The notes beneath the pieces were generated by a model, which saw nothing but the letters and a program-made list of their open reading frames with translations, searched no databases and was not told the origin of the DNA. Below are positions 1-8,575 of a DNA stretch of 64,000 bases, in pieces (position 1 is the stretch's first letter; every line of letters begins with the position of its first letter). A program made the translations under genes and the position numbers. Source of the DNA: Fusicatenibacter_A intestinipullorum (GTDB taxonomy: Bacteria; Bacillota; Negativicutes; Acidaminococcales; Acidaminococcaceae); assembly GCA_019117495.1 (NCBI GenBank), contig DWZP01000031.1:212741-276740 (forward strand), in the 5' to 3' direction.

Positions 1-850
1 TGCCGTAAGGCAGCCGGACGGTGAAATTTCCGTTGATGTGCGCCCGGTAAACAGTATTTCCGACCGCTATCCAATACTAAAAAAACCGTTTTTGCGCGGC
101 GTTGTGTCGCTTGTAGAATCGCTCGTTATGGGTATGAAGGCGCTGGCTTATTCGGCGCAGGTATCGGGCGATGAAGACGAAAAGCTCGATTCCAAAGAGA
201 TGGCGCTGACCATTGCCGTTTCGGCAGGGCTTGCCATTTTGCTCTTTATAGTTATCCCCACCTGGTCAATGCGCTTTTTAACAGGCATTACCCAGGACCA
301 CATGGCTTTGAATTTAGCAGAAGGTGTGCTGCGTATGGCAATTTTTCTGGCATATATCGCGGCAATTTCTTCGATGAATGATATTCAGCGCGTGTTCCAG
401 TATCACGGAGCTGAACATAAAACCATTTACACTTATGAAGCGGGCCTGCCTTTAAAGGTAGAAAATGTGCGCCCGTTCAGCACGCTGCACCCACGCTGCG
501 GCACTAACTTTTTGATGATTGTCATGCTGATAAGCATGTTTATTTTTACTTTTCTGGGCTGGCCAAGCCTTTTGGAGCGTATTGCTTCGCGTATTATTTT
601 AATGCCTGTAATTGCAGGCGTAAGCTACGAGCTTATCCGTTATGCCGGTGCGCATACCGATAACCCGCTTGTACGCATTGCCATTACGCCGGGGCTTTTG
701 CTGCAAAAATTAACCACGCGCCAGCCGGATGACAGCCAGATTGAAGTGGCAATTGCTTCGCTGAAAGCGGTTGTGCCGCCGGAAGATTTGGCGCAGGAAC
801 CGGAAGCTTGCCCGGAAGAAAAATTAGTAGGAGAACCTAATGCAGGATAA
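1..850 (+). CDS. DUF1385 family membrane protein, 5' end cut off by the window
   Basis: The reading frame is open from the left edge (codons start at base 2), so the true start lies outside the window; the first in-frame GTG at 38 is not convincing because similarity to DUF1385 proteins runs upstream of it. The visible part has the family features: a PFLRGV motif, several hydrophobic segments, the YHGAEHKTI motif and a HPRCGTNF motif. The C-terminal 40 or so residues are acidic and variable. DUF1385 proteins are polytopic membrane proteins, often encoded beside prfA in Firmicutes, with no established biochemical role. The 3' end overlaps prfA by 11 bases, which suggests translational coupling. 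Confidence is high for the family, none for function. Confidence 0.88.
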   Translation, partial: AVRQPDGEISVDVRPVNSISDRYPILKKPFLRGVVSLVESLVMGMKALAYSAQVSGDEDEKLDSKEMALTIAVSAGLAILLFIVIPTWSMRFLTGITQDHMALNLAEGVLRMAIFLAYIAAISSMNDIQRVFQYHGAEHKTIYTYEAGLPLKVENVRPFSTLHPRCGTNFLMIVMLISMFIFTFLGWPSLLERIASRIILMPVIAGVSYELIRYAGAHTDNPLVRIAITPGLLLQKLTTRQPDDSQIEVAIASLKAVVPPEDLAQEPEACPEEKLVGEPNAG

Positions 851-1907
851 ATTACAGGCACTTGAAGATAAATATCTTGATTTGGAAGCAAAAATAAGCG
901 ACCCCGATGTAATTGCCAACCAGGCAGAATGGCAGAAATACGCGCGCGCGCATGCCAAACTGACCGACGTTGTTGCCGCTTACCGCGAATATAAAATTTT
1001 GGATAAAGCCAGAGAAGAAGCGGAAGAAATTATTGCCGACGGCAGCGACAGGGAACTTGCGGCAATGGCGCAGGAAGAACTGAAAGAACTTAAGCCGCAG
1101 CTGGCAGAATACGAAGAACGGCTTAAAATTTTGCTTTTGCCTTCCGACCCCAACGACGACAAGAACGCGATTGTGGAAATCCGCGGCGGTGCTGGCGGCG
1201 AAGAAGCGGCGCTGTTTGCCGGCGTATTGTTCCGCATGTATCAGCATTATGCTGAAAGCCGCCGCTGGAGCCTTGAAATAATGGATGCCAGCCCGACTGA
1301 GCTCGGCGGGTTTAAGGAAATAGTTTTTCAGCTGAGCGGGCAGGGCGTTTTTGGGCGCATGAAGTTTGAAAGCGGTGTACACCGCGTGCAGCGCGTGCCG
1401 GAAACCGAATCGCAGGGGCGTGTGCATACTTCCACCGTTACGGTGGCGGTGCTGCCTGAAGCAGAAGAAGTGGATATTGACATTAACCCGGCTGATTTAA
1501 GAATTGACACTTACCGTGCGGGCGGCGCAGGCGGCCAGTACGTAAACAAAACTGAATCGGCGGTGCGCATAACGCATATACCCACCGGCATTGTGGCGCA
1601 GTGCCAGGACGAAAAATCGCAGCTTAAAAACCGCGAAAAATGTATGCGCGTGCTCCGCAGCCGCGTTTTGGAAATGGAACAGGAAAAGCAGCGCGCGGCA
1701 ACGGCTCAGGACCGCAAAAATCAGGTTGGCACCGGTGACCGCAGCGAGCGTATCCGCACTTATAACTATCCGCAGGGGCGTGTTACCGACCACCGCATTG
1801 GTTTAACCCTGCACCGTTTGGACGCGGTTTTAAACGGTGATTTGGACGAAATTTTAGACGCACTGATTACGGCGCAGCAAAGCAAGCTGCTGCAGCAGGT
1901 GAAATAA
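840..1907 (+). CDS. prfA: Peptide chain release factor 1
   Basis: RF1 recognises UAA/UAG stop codons and triggers peptidyl-tRNA hydrolysis on the ribosome. The 355-residue protein has the expected length and carries the catalytic GGQ motif in the context RAGGAGGQYVNKTESAVR, about two thirds along, where PrmC methylates the glutamine. The N-terminal half is the coiled-coil-rich PCRF domain. The ATG start at 840 has an AGGAGA ribosome binding site and lies inside the end of the DUF1385 gene. prmC follows one base after the stop, so enzyme and substrate are made together. Identification is secure. Confidence 0.97.
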   Translation: MQDKLQALEDKYLDLEAKISDPDVIANQAEWQKYARAHAKLTDVVAAYREYKILDKAREEAEEIIADGSDRELAAMAQEELKELKPQLAEYEERLKILLLPSDPNDDKNAIVEIRGGAGGEEAALFAGVLFRMYQHYAESRRWSLEIMDASPTELGGFKEIVFQLSGQGVFGRMKFESGVHRVQRVPETESQGRVHTSTVTVAVLPEAEEVDIDINPADLRIDTYRAGGAGGQYVNKTESAVRITHIPTGIVAQCQDEKSQLKNREKCMRVLRSRVLEMEQEKQRAATAQDRKNQVGTGDRSERIRTYNYPQGRVTDHRIGLTLHRLDAVLNGDLDEILDALITAQQSKLLQQVK

Positions 1908-1908
1908 A

Positions 1909-2811
1909 ATGACAGCAAAACCTATATGGACTATTGCTAAGGTGCTGGACTGGACAAAGCAGTATTTCGCAGAGAAAGGGTTGGAAAATCCTCGCCTGGA
2001 TGCGGAAATACTGCTTTGTTCCGTTTTAAAGTGCCAGCGTATAACTTTATATGTGCATTTTGACCAGCCGCTTGAAGAACAAGAACTGGCGCAGTACCGC
2101 GGTTATGTGGCGCGGCGTGCGGCGGCTGAGCCCTTGGCGTATATTTTGGGCAGCCGCGCGTTTATGAAATACGATTTTAAAGTAACGCCGGATGTTTTGG
2201 TGCCGCGGCCGGAAACCGAACTTTTGGTTGAATGCACGGCAAAACTGGCGGGCTTTATTGAAAGGCCGCAGATTCTTGACGTAGGCACGGGCAGCGGAGC
2301 TATTATCGTATCGCTTCTTGATATGCTTCCGGAGGCGCACGGCACGGCAGTTGACGTATCGCCGGGGGCGCTTGCCGTTGCCAAAGAAAACGCGGCAAGC
2401 ATTGGCGTTGCGGAGCGGCTGCAGTTTGTACGCAGCGATTTATATTCCGCGCTGCCGCGTGACGCCGTATTTGACGTGATAATTTCCAACCCTCCGTATA
2501 TACCGAGCGCTGATATAGCAGGCCTTGCGGTAGACGTTAAGCGTGAACCGCGCCTTGCGCTGGACGGCGGGGCGGACGGGCTTAATTTTTACCGCCGCAT
2601 TATTGCCGGGAGCACGGCGCATTTAAAAGACGGCGGCTTTATGGCGTTTGAAATTGGCATTAACCAGGGCAGCGCCGTTGCGGATTTATGCCGCAGCCAC
2701 GGTTTTGGCGTTGTGGCCGTGCGCCGGGATTATGCCGGCATAGAACGGATGGTTTTTGCAGCGAAAGAAGGAACTACTTATGCAGACGCGTTATTGGAAC
2801 TTGCAAAATGA
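1909..2811 (+). CDS. prmC: Release factor glutamine methyltransferase
   Basis: PrmC methylates the glutamine of the GGQ motif in release factors, using S-adenosylmethionine. The 300-residue protein has the N-terminal helical substrate-binding domain, the SAM-binding loop DVGTGSGAI near residue 124, and the catalytic NPPY motif (ISNPPYIPS near residue 190). It starts on an ATG one base after the prfA stop and its 3' end overlaps the next gene by 32 bases. Length and motifs are normal for the family. Confidence 0.96.
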   Translation: MTAKPIWTIAKVLDWTKQYFAEKGLENPRLDAEILLCSVLKCQRITLYVHFDQPLEEQELAQYRGYVARRAAAEPLAYILGSRAFMKYDFKVTPDVLVPRPETELLVECTAKLAGFIERPQILDVGTGSGAIIVSLLDMLPEAHGTAVDVSPGALAVAKENAASIGVAERLQFVRSDLYSALPRDAVFDVIISNPPYIPSADIAGLAVDVKREPRLALDGGADGLNFYRRIIAGSTAHLKDGGFMAFEIGINQGSAVADLCRSHGFGVVAVRRDYAGIERMVFAAKEGTTYADALLELAK

Positions 2812-3874
2812 TACGGACGGCGTAATGCTGCGTGAAGCGGCTGCGCTGATAAAACAGGGCGAAGCCGTTGCTTTCCCTACGGAAACGGTTTACGGGCTTG
2901 GCGCCGACGGCATTAACGGCGAAGCGGTGCGCAAAATTTTTGAAGCCAAAGGCCGCCCGAATGACAATCCGCTTATTTTGCACATTGCAGATAAAGAAGA
3001 TATTTTAAAATTAACAACCGGGCTTACAAAACAGGCGCAGCTTTTAATTGAAAGGTTCTGGCCCGGGCCGCTGACGGTAATTGTTGCCAAAAGCAGTATC
3101 GTGCCTGATGAAGTAAGCGCCGGGCTTGACACGGTGGCTGTGCGTATGCCGTCGCATCCGGTAGCGGCGCAGCTTATCCGCCTTGCCGGAACGCCTGTGG
3201 CGGCGCCCTCGGCAAATTTATCTAGCAAACCGAGCCCGACCGATGCCGAAACGGTGCTTGCCGATATGCAGGGGCGCATTGCCGGTATTATCGACGGCGG
3301 CGCATGCACGGTAGGCGTGGAATCAACCATAGTTGACACTACCGGCGAAGTGCCTGTTATTTTGCGCCCGGGCGGAATTACGCGCGAGCAGCTGGAAGAA
3401 GTTTTGGGCAGAGTGGAGCTGGACCCGGCCCTTGCCGGAGCGGAAACCTTAAAGCCGCGTGCACCGGGCATGAAGTACCGCCATTATGCGCCGAAAGCAA
3501 AAATGTATGTTGTTGAGGATAAAGAGGCACTGAAGCTTCTGCCGCTTTTGGCGAAGGAAGCAGCAAAATTTACTACCGCAGCAGTAATTTGCGGCGGCGA
3601 AGCTGCAGAAGCCATGCAGCGCGCGCAGAATTTGCACATTTTAAACTGGGGCGGCGGTACAACGGAACTTGCCGTTAAGCTGTACCGCCTGCTGCGCCGG
3701 TGCGATAAGCTGGACGTGGGTATTATTTTTTCCGAAGGCGTAACGGAAGACGGCATCGGCCTTGCGGTTATGAACCGCATGCGGAAAGCGGCCGGGCGGC
3801 AGGTGCTTACGGCAGCCGATATTGAAGCGCTGTTAAAAAACAGTACGCAACTTAAAAGTTTTGTGTTAAAATAA
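2780..3874 (+). CDS. sua5: L-threonylcarbamoyladenylate synthase, Sua5 type
   Basis: This enzyme makes threonylcarbamoyl-AMP from threonine, bicarbonate and ATP for the t6A37 modification of ANN-decoding tRNAs. The YrdC domain fills residues 10-200, with KGRPNDNPLILHI and the AVRMPSHP strand visible. A C-terminal Sua5 domain of about 130 residues follows, separating it from short TsaC proteins. The ATG at 2780 is chosen over an in-frame ATG at 2756 because GAAGGA sits just upstream and the YrdC fold begins soon after. It overlaps prmC. The order prfA-prmC-sua5-rpiB-ywlG-glyA-upp matches the Bacillus ywl region. Confidence 0.94.
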   Translation: MQTRYWNLQNDTDGVMLREAAALIKQGEAVAFPTETVYGLGADGINGEAVRKIFEAKGRPNDNPLILHIADKEDILKLTTGLTKQAQLLIERFWPGPLTVIVAKSSIVPDEVSAGLDTVAVRMPSHPVAAQLIRLAGTPVAAPSANLSSKPSPTDAETVLADMQGRIAGIIDGGACTVGVESTIVDTTGEVPVILRPGGITREQLEEVLGRVELDPALAGAETLKPRAPGMKYRHYAPKAKMYVVEDKEALKLLPLLAKEAAKFTTAAVICGGEAAEAMQRAQNLHILNWGGGTTELAVKLYRLLRRCDKLDVGIIFSEGVTEDGIGLAVMNRMRKAAGRQVLTAADIEALLKNSTQLKSFVLK

Positions 3875-3916
3875 CAATAATAGCAATATATTATAAAAAG
3901 ACAGAGGGTGACTGTA

Positions 3917-4360
3917 ATGAAAATCGCAATGGGAAGCGATCACGGCGGTATCCATCTTAAAAACCATTTAAAAGATTATCTGGAACTTAAAGGTTACGAG
4001 GTAATTGACAAAGGCACTTATACCGAAGAATCGTGCGATTACCCGGATTATGCTGCCAAAGTAGGCCATGCCGTTACCGGCGGCGAAGCCGATTTGGGCA
4101 TACTTGTATGCGGCACCGGGCTTGGCATTTCCATAGCGGCCAACAAAATTAAAGGCGTGCGCGCAGCAGTATGCGGCGACGTATACAGCGCAAAAATGAG
4201 CCGCGAGCATAACAACGCCAATATTCTGGCTTTGGGCGAACGCGTAACCGGCGTTGGCCTTGCCGAAATGATTGTAGATGTCTGGCTGCATACCGAATTT
4301 GCAGGCGGACGCCACGAACGCCGCGTAGAAAAGATTATGGCGCTGGAGGCGGAAGGCTGA
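3917..4360 (+). CDS. rpiB: Ribose-5-phosphate isomerase B
   Basis: RpiB interconverts ribose-5-phosphate and ribulose-5-phosphate in the pentose phosphate pathway. The 147-residue protein opens with the MKIAMGSDHGG signature and carries the catalytic cysteine region ILVCGTGLGISIAANK and the R-G-A/V-R-A-A-V segment that binds the substrate phosphate. The ATG at 3917 is preferred over the GTG at 3908 because GAGGG lies eight bases before it and the family motif begins there. Its stop codon shares one base with the ATG of the next gene, so the pair is likely coupled. An RpiB-like allose or galactose isomerase is less likely in this context. Confidence 0.93.
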   Translation: MKIAMGSDHGGIHLKNHLKDYLELKGYEVIDKGTYTEESCDYPDYAAKVGHAVTGGEADLGILVCGTGLGISIAANKIKGVRAAVCGDVYSAKMSREHNNANILALGERVTGVGLAEMIVDVWLHTEFAGGRHERRVEKIMALEAEG

Positions 4361-4911
4361 TGAATAAGGAAGAACTTGCTGCCGAAGCGCAGCGGGCAGT
4401 TGAAGAACTGATAGAAGTTTCCGGCTGCCGTGCAGGTCAGGTTCTTGTTGTTGGCTGCAGCACCAGCGAAATTGTCGGCGGCAAAATAGGCACCTGCGGC
4501 TCTGAAGAAGCGGCGCAGGCAGTTTTTGCAAGCATTTATGCTGCTGCTAAAAAGCACGGGCTGTACCTTGCTTTTCAGTGCTGCGAGCATTTAAACCGCG
4601 CTTTGGTAACGGAACGCGAAGCCATGGAAAAATTTGGCTGGGAAGAAGTTACCGTGCGCCCCATGCCTCATGCAGGCGGTTCTATGGCAACTGCGGCTTA
4701 CGATAATTTTACTGACCCGGTAGTGGTTGAAAGCATTAAAGCGCATCTTGGCATTGATATCGGCCAGACTTTAATCGGCATGCACCTTAAACGTGTTGCC
4801 GTGCCGGTGCGCCTTGCACAGAAAACTATCGGCGCGGCCATAGTTACGGCAGCGCGTACACGCCCGCCCCTTATCGGCGGCGAGCGCGCGCATTACCCCG
4901 AAAAACGCTGA
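4360..4911 (+). CDS. ywlG: TIGR01440/DUF436 family protein, YwlG-like
   Basis: A 183-residue protein of the YwlG family, conserved in Firmicutes next to rpiB and glyA. Visible family features are the VVGCSTSEIVG stretch near residue 28, the CCEHLNRALV segment near residue 70, and PMPHAGGSMATAA near residue 107. No membrane segment or signal peptide is seen. The biochemical function is not established; the constant neighbours suggest a link to sugar phosphate or one-carbon metabolism, which is inference only. It begins on the last base of the rpiB stop codon. Confidence 0.85.
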   Translation: MNKEELAAEAQRAVEELIEVSGCRAGQVLVVGCSTSEIVGGKIGTCGSEEAAQAVFASIYAAAKKHGLYLAFQCCEHLNRALVTEREAMEKFGWEEVTVRPMPHAGGSMATAAYDNFTDPVVVESIKAHLGIDIGQTLIGMHLKRVAVPVRLAQKTIGAAIVTAARTRPPLIGGERAHYPEKR

Positions 4912-4955
4912 TTTTGTTAATTATGCAGTTTAATAAAACTCATGGAGGGACTTAA

Positions 4956-6203
4956 ATGAATTTGGAAAAACTTGCAGTATGTGACCCCGAAATTGCTGCG
5001 GCTATCGGTGAAGAACTCGGACGCCAGCGCAATAAAATTGAACTGATTGCTTCCGAAAACTTTGTCAGCCCCGCAGTAATGGAAGCGATGGGCAGCGTGC
5101 TGACCAACAAATATGCGGAAGGCTACCCCGGCCACCGCTATTACGGCGGCTGCGAATATGTAGACAAGGTAGAAACCCTTGCCATTGAACGTGCAAAAAA
5201 ACTGTTCGGCGCAGAACACGCCAACGTGCAGGCACATTCCGGTGCCAATGCCAATACGGCAGTATACTTTGCCTTTTTGCAGCCGGGCGACACCATTATG
5301 GGCATGAACCTGTCGCAGGGCGGGCATCTTTCCCACGGTTCACCGGTTAATATTTCCGGCAAATATTATAATGTAGTCCCTTACGGAGTTACGCACGAAA
5401 CCGAGCGCATTGATTACGACGAATTTGCACGCATTGCCAGAGAAGCTCAGCCGAAGCTGATTGTTGCCGGTGCAAGCGCTTATCCGCGCGTAATTGATTT
5501 TGAACGCATGGCAGAAATTGCCCACAGCGTCGGCGCCATTTTCATGGTAGATATGGCCCACATTGCAGGGCTTGTTGCAGCAGGCCTGCATCCCAGCCCG
5601 GTTCCCTATGCCGATATTGTTACCACAACCACGCACAAAACTCTGCGCGGACCGCGCGGCGGCCTTATTTTGTGCAAGGAAAAATATGCCAAACAGATTG
5701 ACAAGGCTATATTCCCCGGCGTGCAGGGCGGCCCGCTGATGCACGTTATCGCTGCCAAAGCAGTTGCTCTTGGCGAAGCGCTGAAACCTGAATTTAAAGA
5801 ATATGCCAAACAGATTATTGCCAACTGCCAGGCTCTTGCCGAAGGCCTTATTGCCGAAGGCTTCCGCCTTGTTTCCGGCGGTACGGATAACCACCTTTTG
5901 CTGGTTGACGTGCGCGGGCAGAAAATGACCGGCAAAACCGCAGAACACCTGCTGGACGAAGTTGGCGTAACCTGCAATAAAAATACCATTCCGTTTGACC
6001 CTGAAAGCCCGTTTGTTACCAGCGGCATCCGTCTTGGCACTGCTGCCGTAACCACCCGCGGCTTTAAAGAAGCTGATATGAAAGAAGTTGCAGCCATTAT
6101 CGGGCTTGTGCTTAACAACCCCGAAGATGCTGAAAAACAGGCAGAAGCAGCACAGCGCGTTGCGGCATTGTGCGCAAAATATCCAATGTATCCCATGCTG
6201 TAA
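4956..6203 (+). CDS. glyA: Serine hydroxymethyltransferase
   Basis: This PLP enzyme converts serine and tetrahydrofolate to glycine and methylene-THF. The 415-residue protein has the usual length. The PLP lysine lies in TTTTHKTLRGPRGG near residue 228, and the N-terminal ELIASENFVS and YPGHRYYGG motifs are intact. The start at 4956 has GGAGGG nine bases upstream. It heads a run with upp and the dCMP deaminase gene, tying one-carbon supply to pyrimidine metabolism; thyX, which uses methylene-THF, is elsewhere in the window. Confidence 0.97.
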   Translation: MNLEKLAVCDPEIAAAIGEELGRQRNKIELIASENFVSPAVMEAMGSVLTNKYAEGYPGHRYYGGCEYVDKVETLAIERAKKLFGAEHANVQAHSGANANTAVYFAFLQPGDTIMGMNLSQGGHLSHGSPVNISGKYYNVVPYGVTHETERIDYDEFARIAREAQPKLIVAGASAYPRVIDFERMAEIAHSVGAIFMVDMAHIAGLVAAGLHPSPVPYADIVTTTTHKTLRGPRGGLILCKEKYAKQIDKAIFPGVQGGPLMHVIAAKAVALGEALKPEFKEYAKQIIANCQALAEGLIAEGFRLVSGGTDNHLLLVDVRGQKMTGKTAEHLLDEVGVTCNKNTIPFDPESPFVTSGIRLGTAAVTTRGFKEADMKEVAAIIGLVLNNPEDAEKQAEAAQRVAALCAKYPMYPML

Positions 6204-6236
6204 CAGATAATGAAATTTCCTAAGGAGGAGATTTGC

Positions 6237-6857
6237 ATGCAGATAACCGTTGTAGAACATCCCCTGATTAAACACAAACTTTCCAAAATGCGCGACATTA
6301 ACTCTACTTCACGCGATTTCCGCGAATGGCTTGACGAAATTGCCATGCTGATGACCTACGAAGTAACTCGCGACCTTGAACTGGACGAAATGCCGGTGCA
6401 GACCCCGATTTGCGAAACCACCGGCTACAAGCTGCACAACAATATCGTTGTTGTGCCCATTCTGCGCGCCGGACTCGGCCTTTTAAGCGGCGTGCTGCGC
6501 ATGATTCCGAATGCCCATGTTGGCCATATCGGTTTGTACCGCGACGAAAAAACTCTGGAGCCGCATGAATATTACTGCAAAATTCCGCCCGATAAAGACC
6601 CGATTACCATTGTTGTAGACCCGATGCTGGCAACCGGCGGCAGTGCGGAAGCGGCAATTACCATGCTGAAAAAACGCGGCCTTAATAATATCCGCTTTAT
6701 GTGCCTTGTAGCAGCACCGGAAGGCGTTGAAGTGCTGAACAAAGCACATCCCGACGTTAAAGTTTATACGGCGGCGCTGGACGAAAAGCTTAACGAGCAC
6801 GGCTACATTGTGCCGGGCCTCGGCGATGCCGGCGACCGTATTTTCGGCACGAAATGA
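6237..6857 (+). CDS. upp: Uracil phosphoribosyltransferase
   Basis: Upp salvages uracil with PRPP to give UMP. The protein is 206 residues when started at the ATG at 6237, which has a strong AAGGAGGAG site; the upstream ATG at 6210 would add nine residues that do not belong to the family. The PRPP-binding loop VVDPMLATGGS lies near residue 127 and the C-terminal uracil-binding segment GYIVPGLGDAGDR is intact. The stop overlaps the start of the deaminase gene (ATGA), indicating coupling. Confidence 0.96.
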   Translation: MQITVVEHPLIKHKLSKMRDINSTSRDFREWLDEIAMLMTYEVTRDLELDEMPVQTPICETTGYKLHNNIVVVPILRAGLGLLSGVLRMIPNAHVGHIGLYRDEKTLEPHEYYCKIPPDKDPITIVVDPMLATGGSAEAAITMLKKRGLNNIRFMCLVAAPEGVEVLNKAHPDVKVYTAALDEKLNEHGYIVPGLGDAGDRIFGTK

Positions 6858-7321
6858 GTATGGATACGAGGCCGGACTGGGACCACTACTTTATGGAAAT
6901 TGCCCGCGTGGTAAGCAAGCGCAGCACCTGTTTGCGCCGCAGTGTAGGCGCCGTAATTGTAAAAAACAGGCAGATTGTGGCTACCGGCTATAACGGCACG
7001 CCTTCGGGGCTTGAACACTGCGCCGTTACCGGCTGCCTGCGTGAGCAGCTTAAAGTTCCTTCCGGCAAAATGCACGAACTGTGCCGCGGCATCCATGCCG
7101 AGCAAAATGCCGTTGTACAGGCGGCTTTTCACGGCGTATCGGTAAACGGTGGCACGCTGTACTGCACGCACCAGCCCTGCGTGGTATGCACAAAAATACT
7201 CATCAACGCCGGTATTAAACGCATTGTTTACGCCAATCCCTACCCCGATAAGCTGGCGGAAGAAATGCTGAAAGCATCCAAAATGGAAATTACTATTCTG
7301 GACGGCGAAACAGAAAAATAA
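6854..7321 (+). CDS. comEB: Deoxycytidylate (dCMP) deaminase, ComEB-like
   Basis: A zinc-dependent deaminase that turns dCMP into dUMP, the substrate of thymidylate synthase. The 155-residue protein has the catalytic HAEQNAV motif (near residue 81) and the second zinc site PCVVC (near residue 107), plus an extra cysteine-rich insert between them typical of dCMP deaminases. Its ATG overlaps the upp stop by four bases. A strong hairpin follows the stop. The product feeds ThyX, encoded at 57.7 kb. Confidence 0.92.
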   Translation: MSMDTRPDWDHYFMEIARVVSKRSTCLRRSVGAVIVKNRQIVATGYNGTPSGLEHCAVTGCLREQLKVPSGKMHELCRGIHAEQNAVVQAAFHGVSVNGGTLYCTHQPCVVCTKILINAGIKRIVYANPYPDKLAEEMLKASKMEITILDGETEK

Positions 7322-7340
7322 AATTAATGTTAAAACGTAA

Positions 7341-7371
7341 AGACGGCAGTGCCAATCACGGCGCTGCCGTT
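7341..7371 (+). terminator. Hairpin ending the glyA-upp-comEB run
   Basis: An 11-base-pair stem (ACGGCAGTGCC pairing with GGCGCTGCCGT, including one G-T pair) lies 20 bases after the comEB stop. The following tract is only weakly T-rich, so termination may be partial. Confidence 0.6.
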
Positions 7372-7447
7372 TATGCTTATGAGGAAATTGGCGATTTTGG
7401 GGCTTCTATTAAAATTGTTACAAATCTGCAAAAAATTTTCAAAAAAG

Positions 7448-7477
7448 TTGTTCAAACTGCCGATTTTTTGATATACT
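7448..7477 (+). promoter_or_regulatory. Sigma-A-type promoter for the wecA/tagO gene
   Basis: TTGTTC (7448-7453) and TATACT (7472-7477) are 18 bases apart, about 75 bases before the GTG start of the glycosyltransferase gene. The surrounding 7380-7550 region is AT-rich and holds no other gene that I can see. Confidence 0.55.
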
Positions 7478-7552
7478 ATTTACGATAATCTGAATTGCTC
7501 AAATTTTATAAAACTGAATTTAATTTCCGGCTTTAAGCCTCGAGGTGGGAAA

Positions 7553-8563
7553 GTGCAAGTGTATATTTTAGCGTTTATTATAGCTCTTTTAGCAAGCTGG
7601 GTTTTAACCCCTTATGTAAAAAAACTGGCTTTTCGCATCGGCGCTCTTGACAAACCGGACGGACGCAAGGTTCATCACGGCATTATGCCGCGCTTGGGGG
7701 GCCTTGCTATTTATTTGGCCTTTGTCATTGCCGTGCTTGCCACCATGCACATGACGCGCGATATTTTTGCGCTGCTTCTGGGCGGTACAGTAATTGTTAT
7801 CGTCGGCATTCTGGACGACAAGTACCAGCTGCCCGCCAAAGTAAAGCTGCTGGGGCAGATTGCGGCTGCGTTTGTGCTGGTGCTGTTTGATATTAAAATT
7901 GAATGGCTGAACAATCCATGGGGCGGTTATTTTTACCTTGAGTATTTTTCCGTACCGCTGACGGTTTTCTGGATTGTAAGCTTTACTAATGTTGTTAATT
8001 TGATGGATGGCCTTGACGGACTTGCTGCCGGTGTTTCCGGCATTGCCTCGGTTACGGTCATTCTTGTTGCCCTGCAGCAGGGCTTTTACACGGTTGCCGT
8101 TATTACGGCCGCACTTGCCGGCGGCATTATCGGCTTTATCCGCTACAACTTTAACCCTGCGAGCATTTTTATGGGCGATACCGGCAGTATGTTTATCGGT
8201 TATATGCTGGCGGCAATTTCCATTTTCGGCGCTGTAAAAAGCGCGGCCACCATTGCGCTTCTGGTACCTGCCGTTGCGCTGGGCCTGCCTATTATGGATA
8301 CCGCCTTTGCCATTGTGCGCCGCTACACCAACGGACGCCCGATTTTTCAGCCCGACAAGGGGCATCTGCACCACCGCCTGCTGGCGATGGGCCTCAGCCA
8401 GCGCCAGGCAGTGCTTTTAATGTATGTTATCAGCGCAGTGCTGGGCATTGCCGCTATTTTGCTTACCGAAGTTGACGGTTATCTGGCGGCCGGCATTATT
8501 GCATGTATTATTTCAGGCGTCGCGCTTGGCGCCAAAAAGATAGGTATTTTAAATGACAGATAA
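7553..8563 (+). CDS. Undecaprenyl-phosphate GlcNAc-1-phosphate transferase (WecA/TagO type)
   Basis: A polytopic membrane enzyme of the MraY/WecA family that loads GlcNAc-1-phosphate (or a related sugar) onto undecaprenyl phosphate to start a surface polysaccharide. The 336-residue protein has about ten hydrophobic segments, the early KPDGRKVH motif, the DDKY pair near residue 86, the NLMDGLDGLAAG motif near residue 150 and the HLHHRLL motif near residue 272. The GTG start has GAGGTGG just upstream. wecB follows at once, so the pair likely supplies GlcNAc/ManNAc-containing glycans, for example O-antigen or ECA-like polymers in a diderm. The exact sugar cannot be read from sequence alone. Confidence 0.88.
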   Translation: MQVYILAFIIALLASWVLTPYVKKLAFRIGALDKPDGRKVHHGIMPRLGGLAIYLAFVIAVLATMHMTRDIFALLLGGTVIVIVGILDDKYQLPAKVKLLGQIAAAFVLVLFDIKIEWLNNPWGGYFYLEYFSVPLTVFWIVSFTNVVNLMDGLDGLAAGVSGIASVTVILVALQQGFYTVAVITAALAGGIIGFIRYNFNPASIFMGDTGSMFIGYMLAAISIFGAVKSAATIALLVPAVALGLPIMDTAFAIVRRYTNGRPIFQPDKGHLHHRLLAMGLSQRQAVLLMYVISAVLGIAAILLTEVDGYLAAGIIACIISGVALGAKKIGILNDR

Positions 8564-8575
8564 GGAGTGGGATTG

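Noticed and set aside
3484..3780. Minus-strand frames over sua5
   Set aside because: Shadow frames of a well-supported gene on the other strand.
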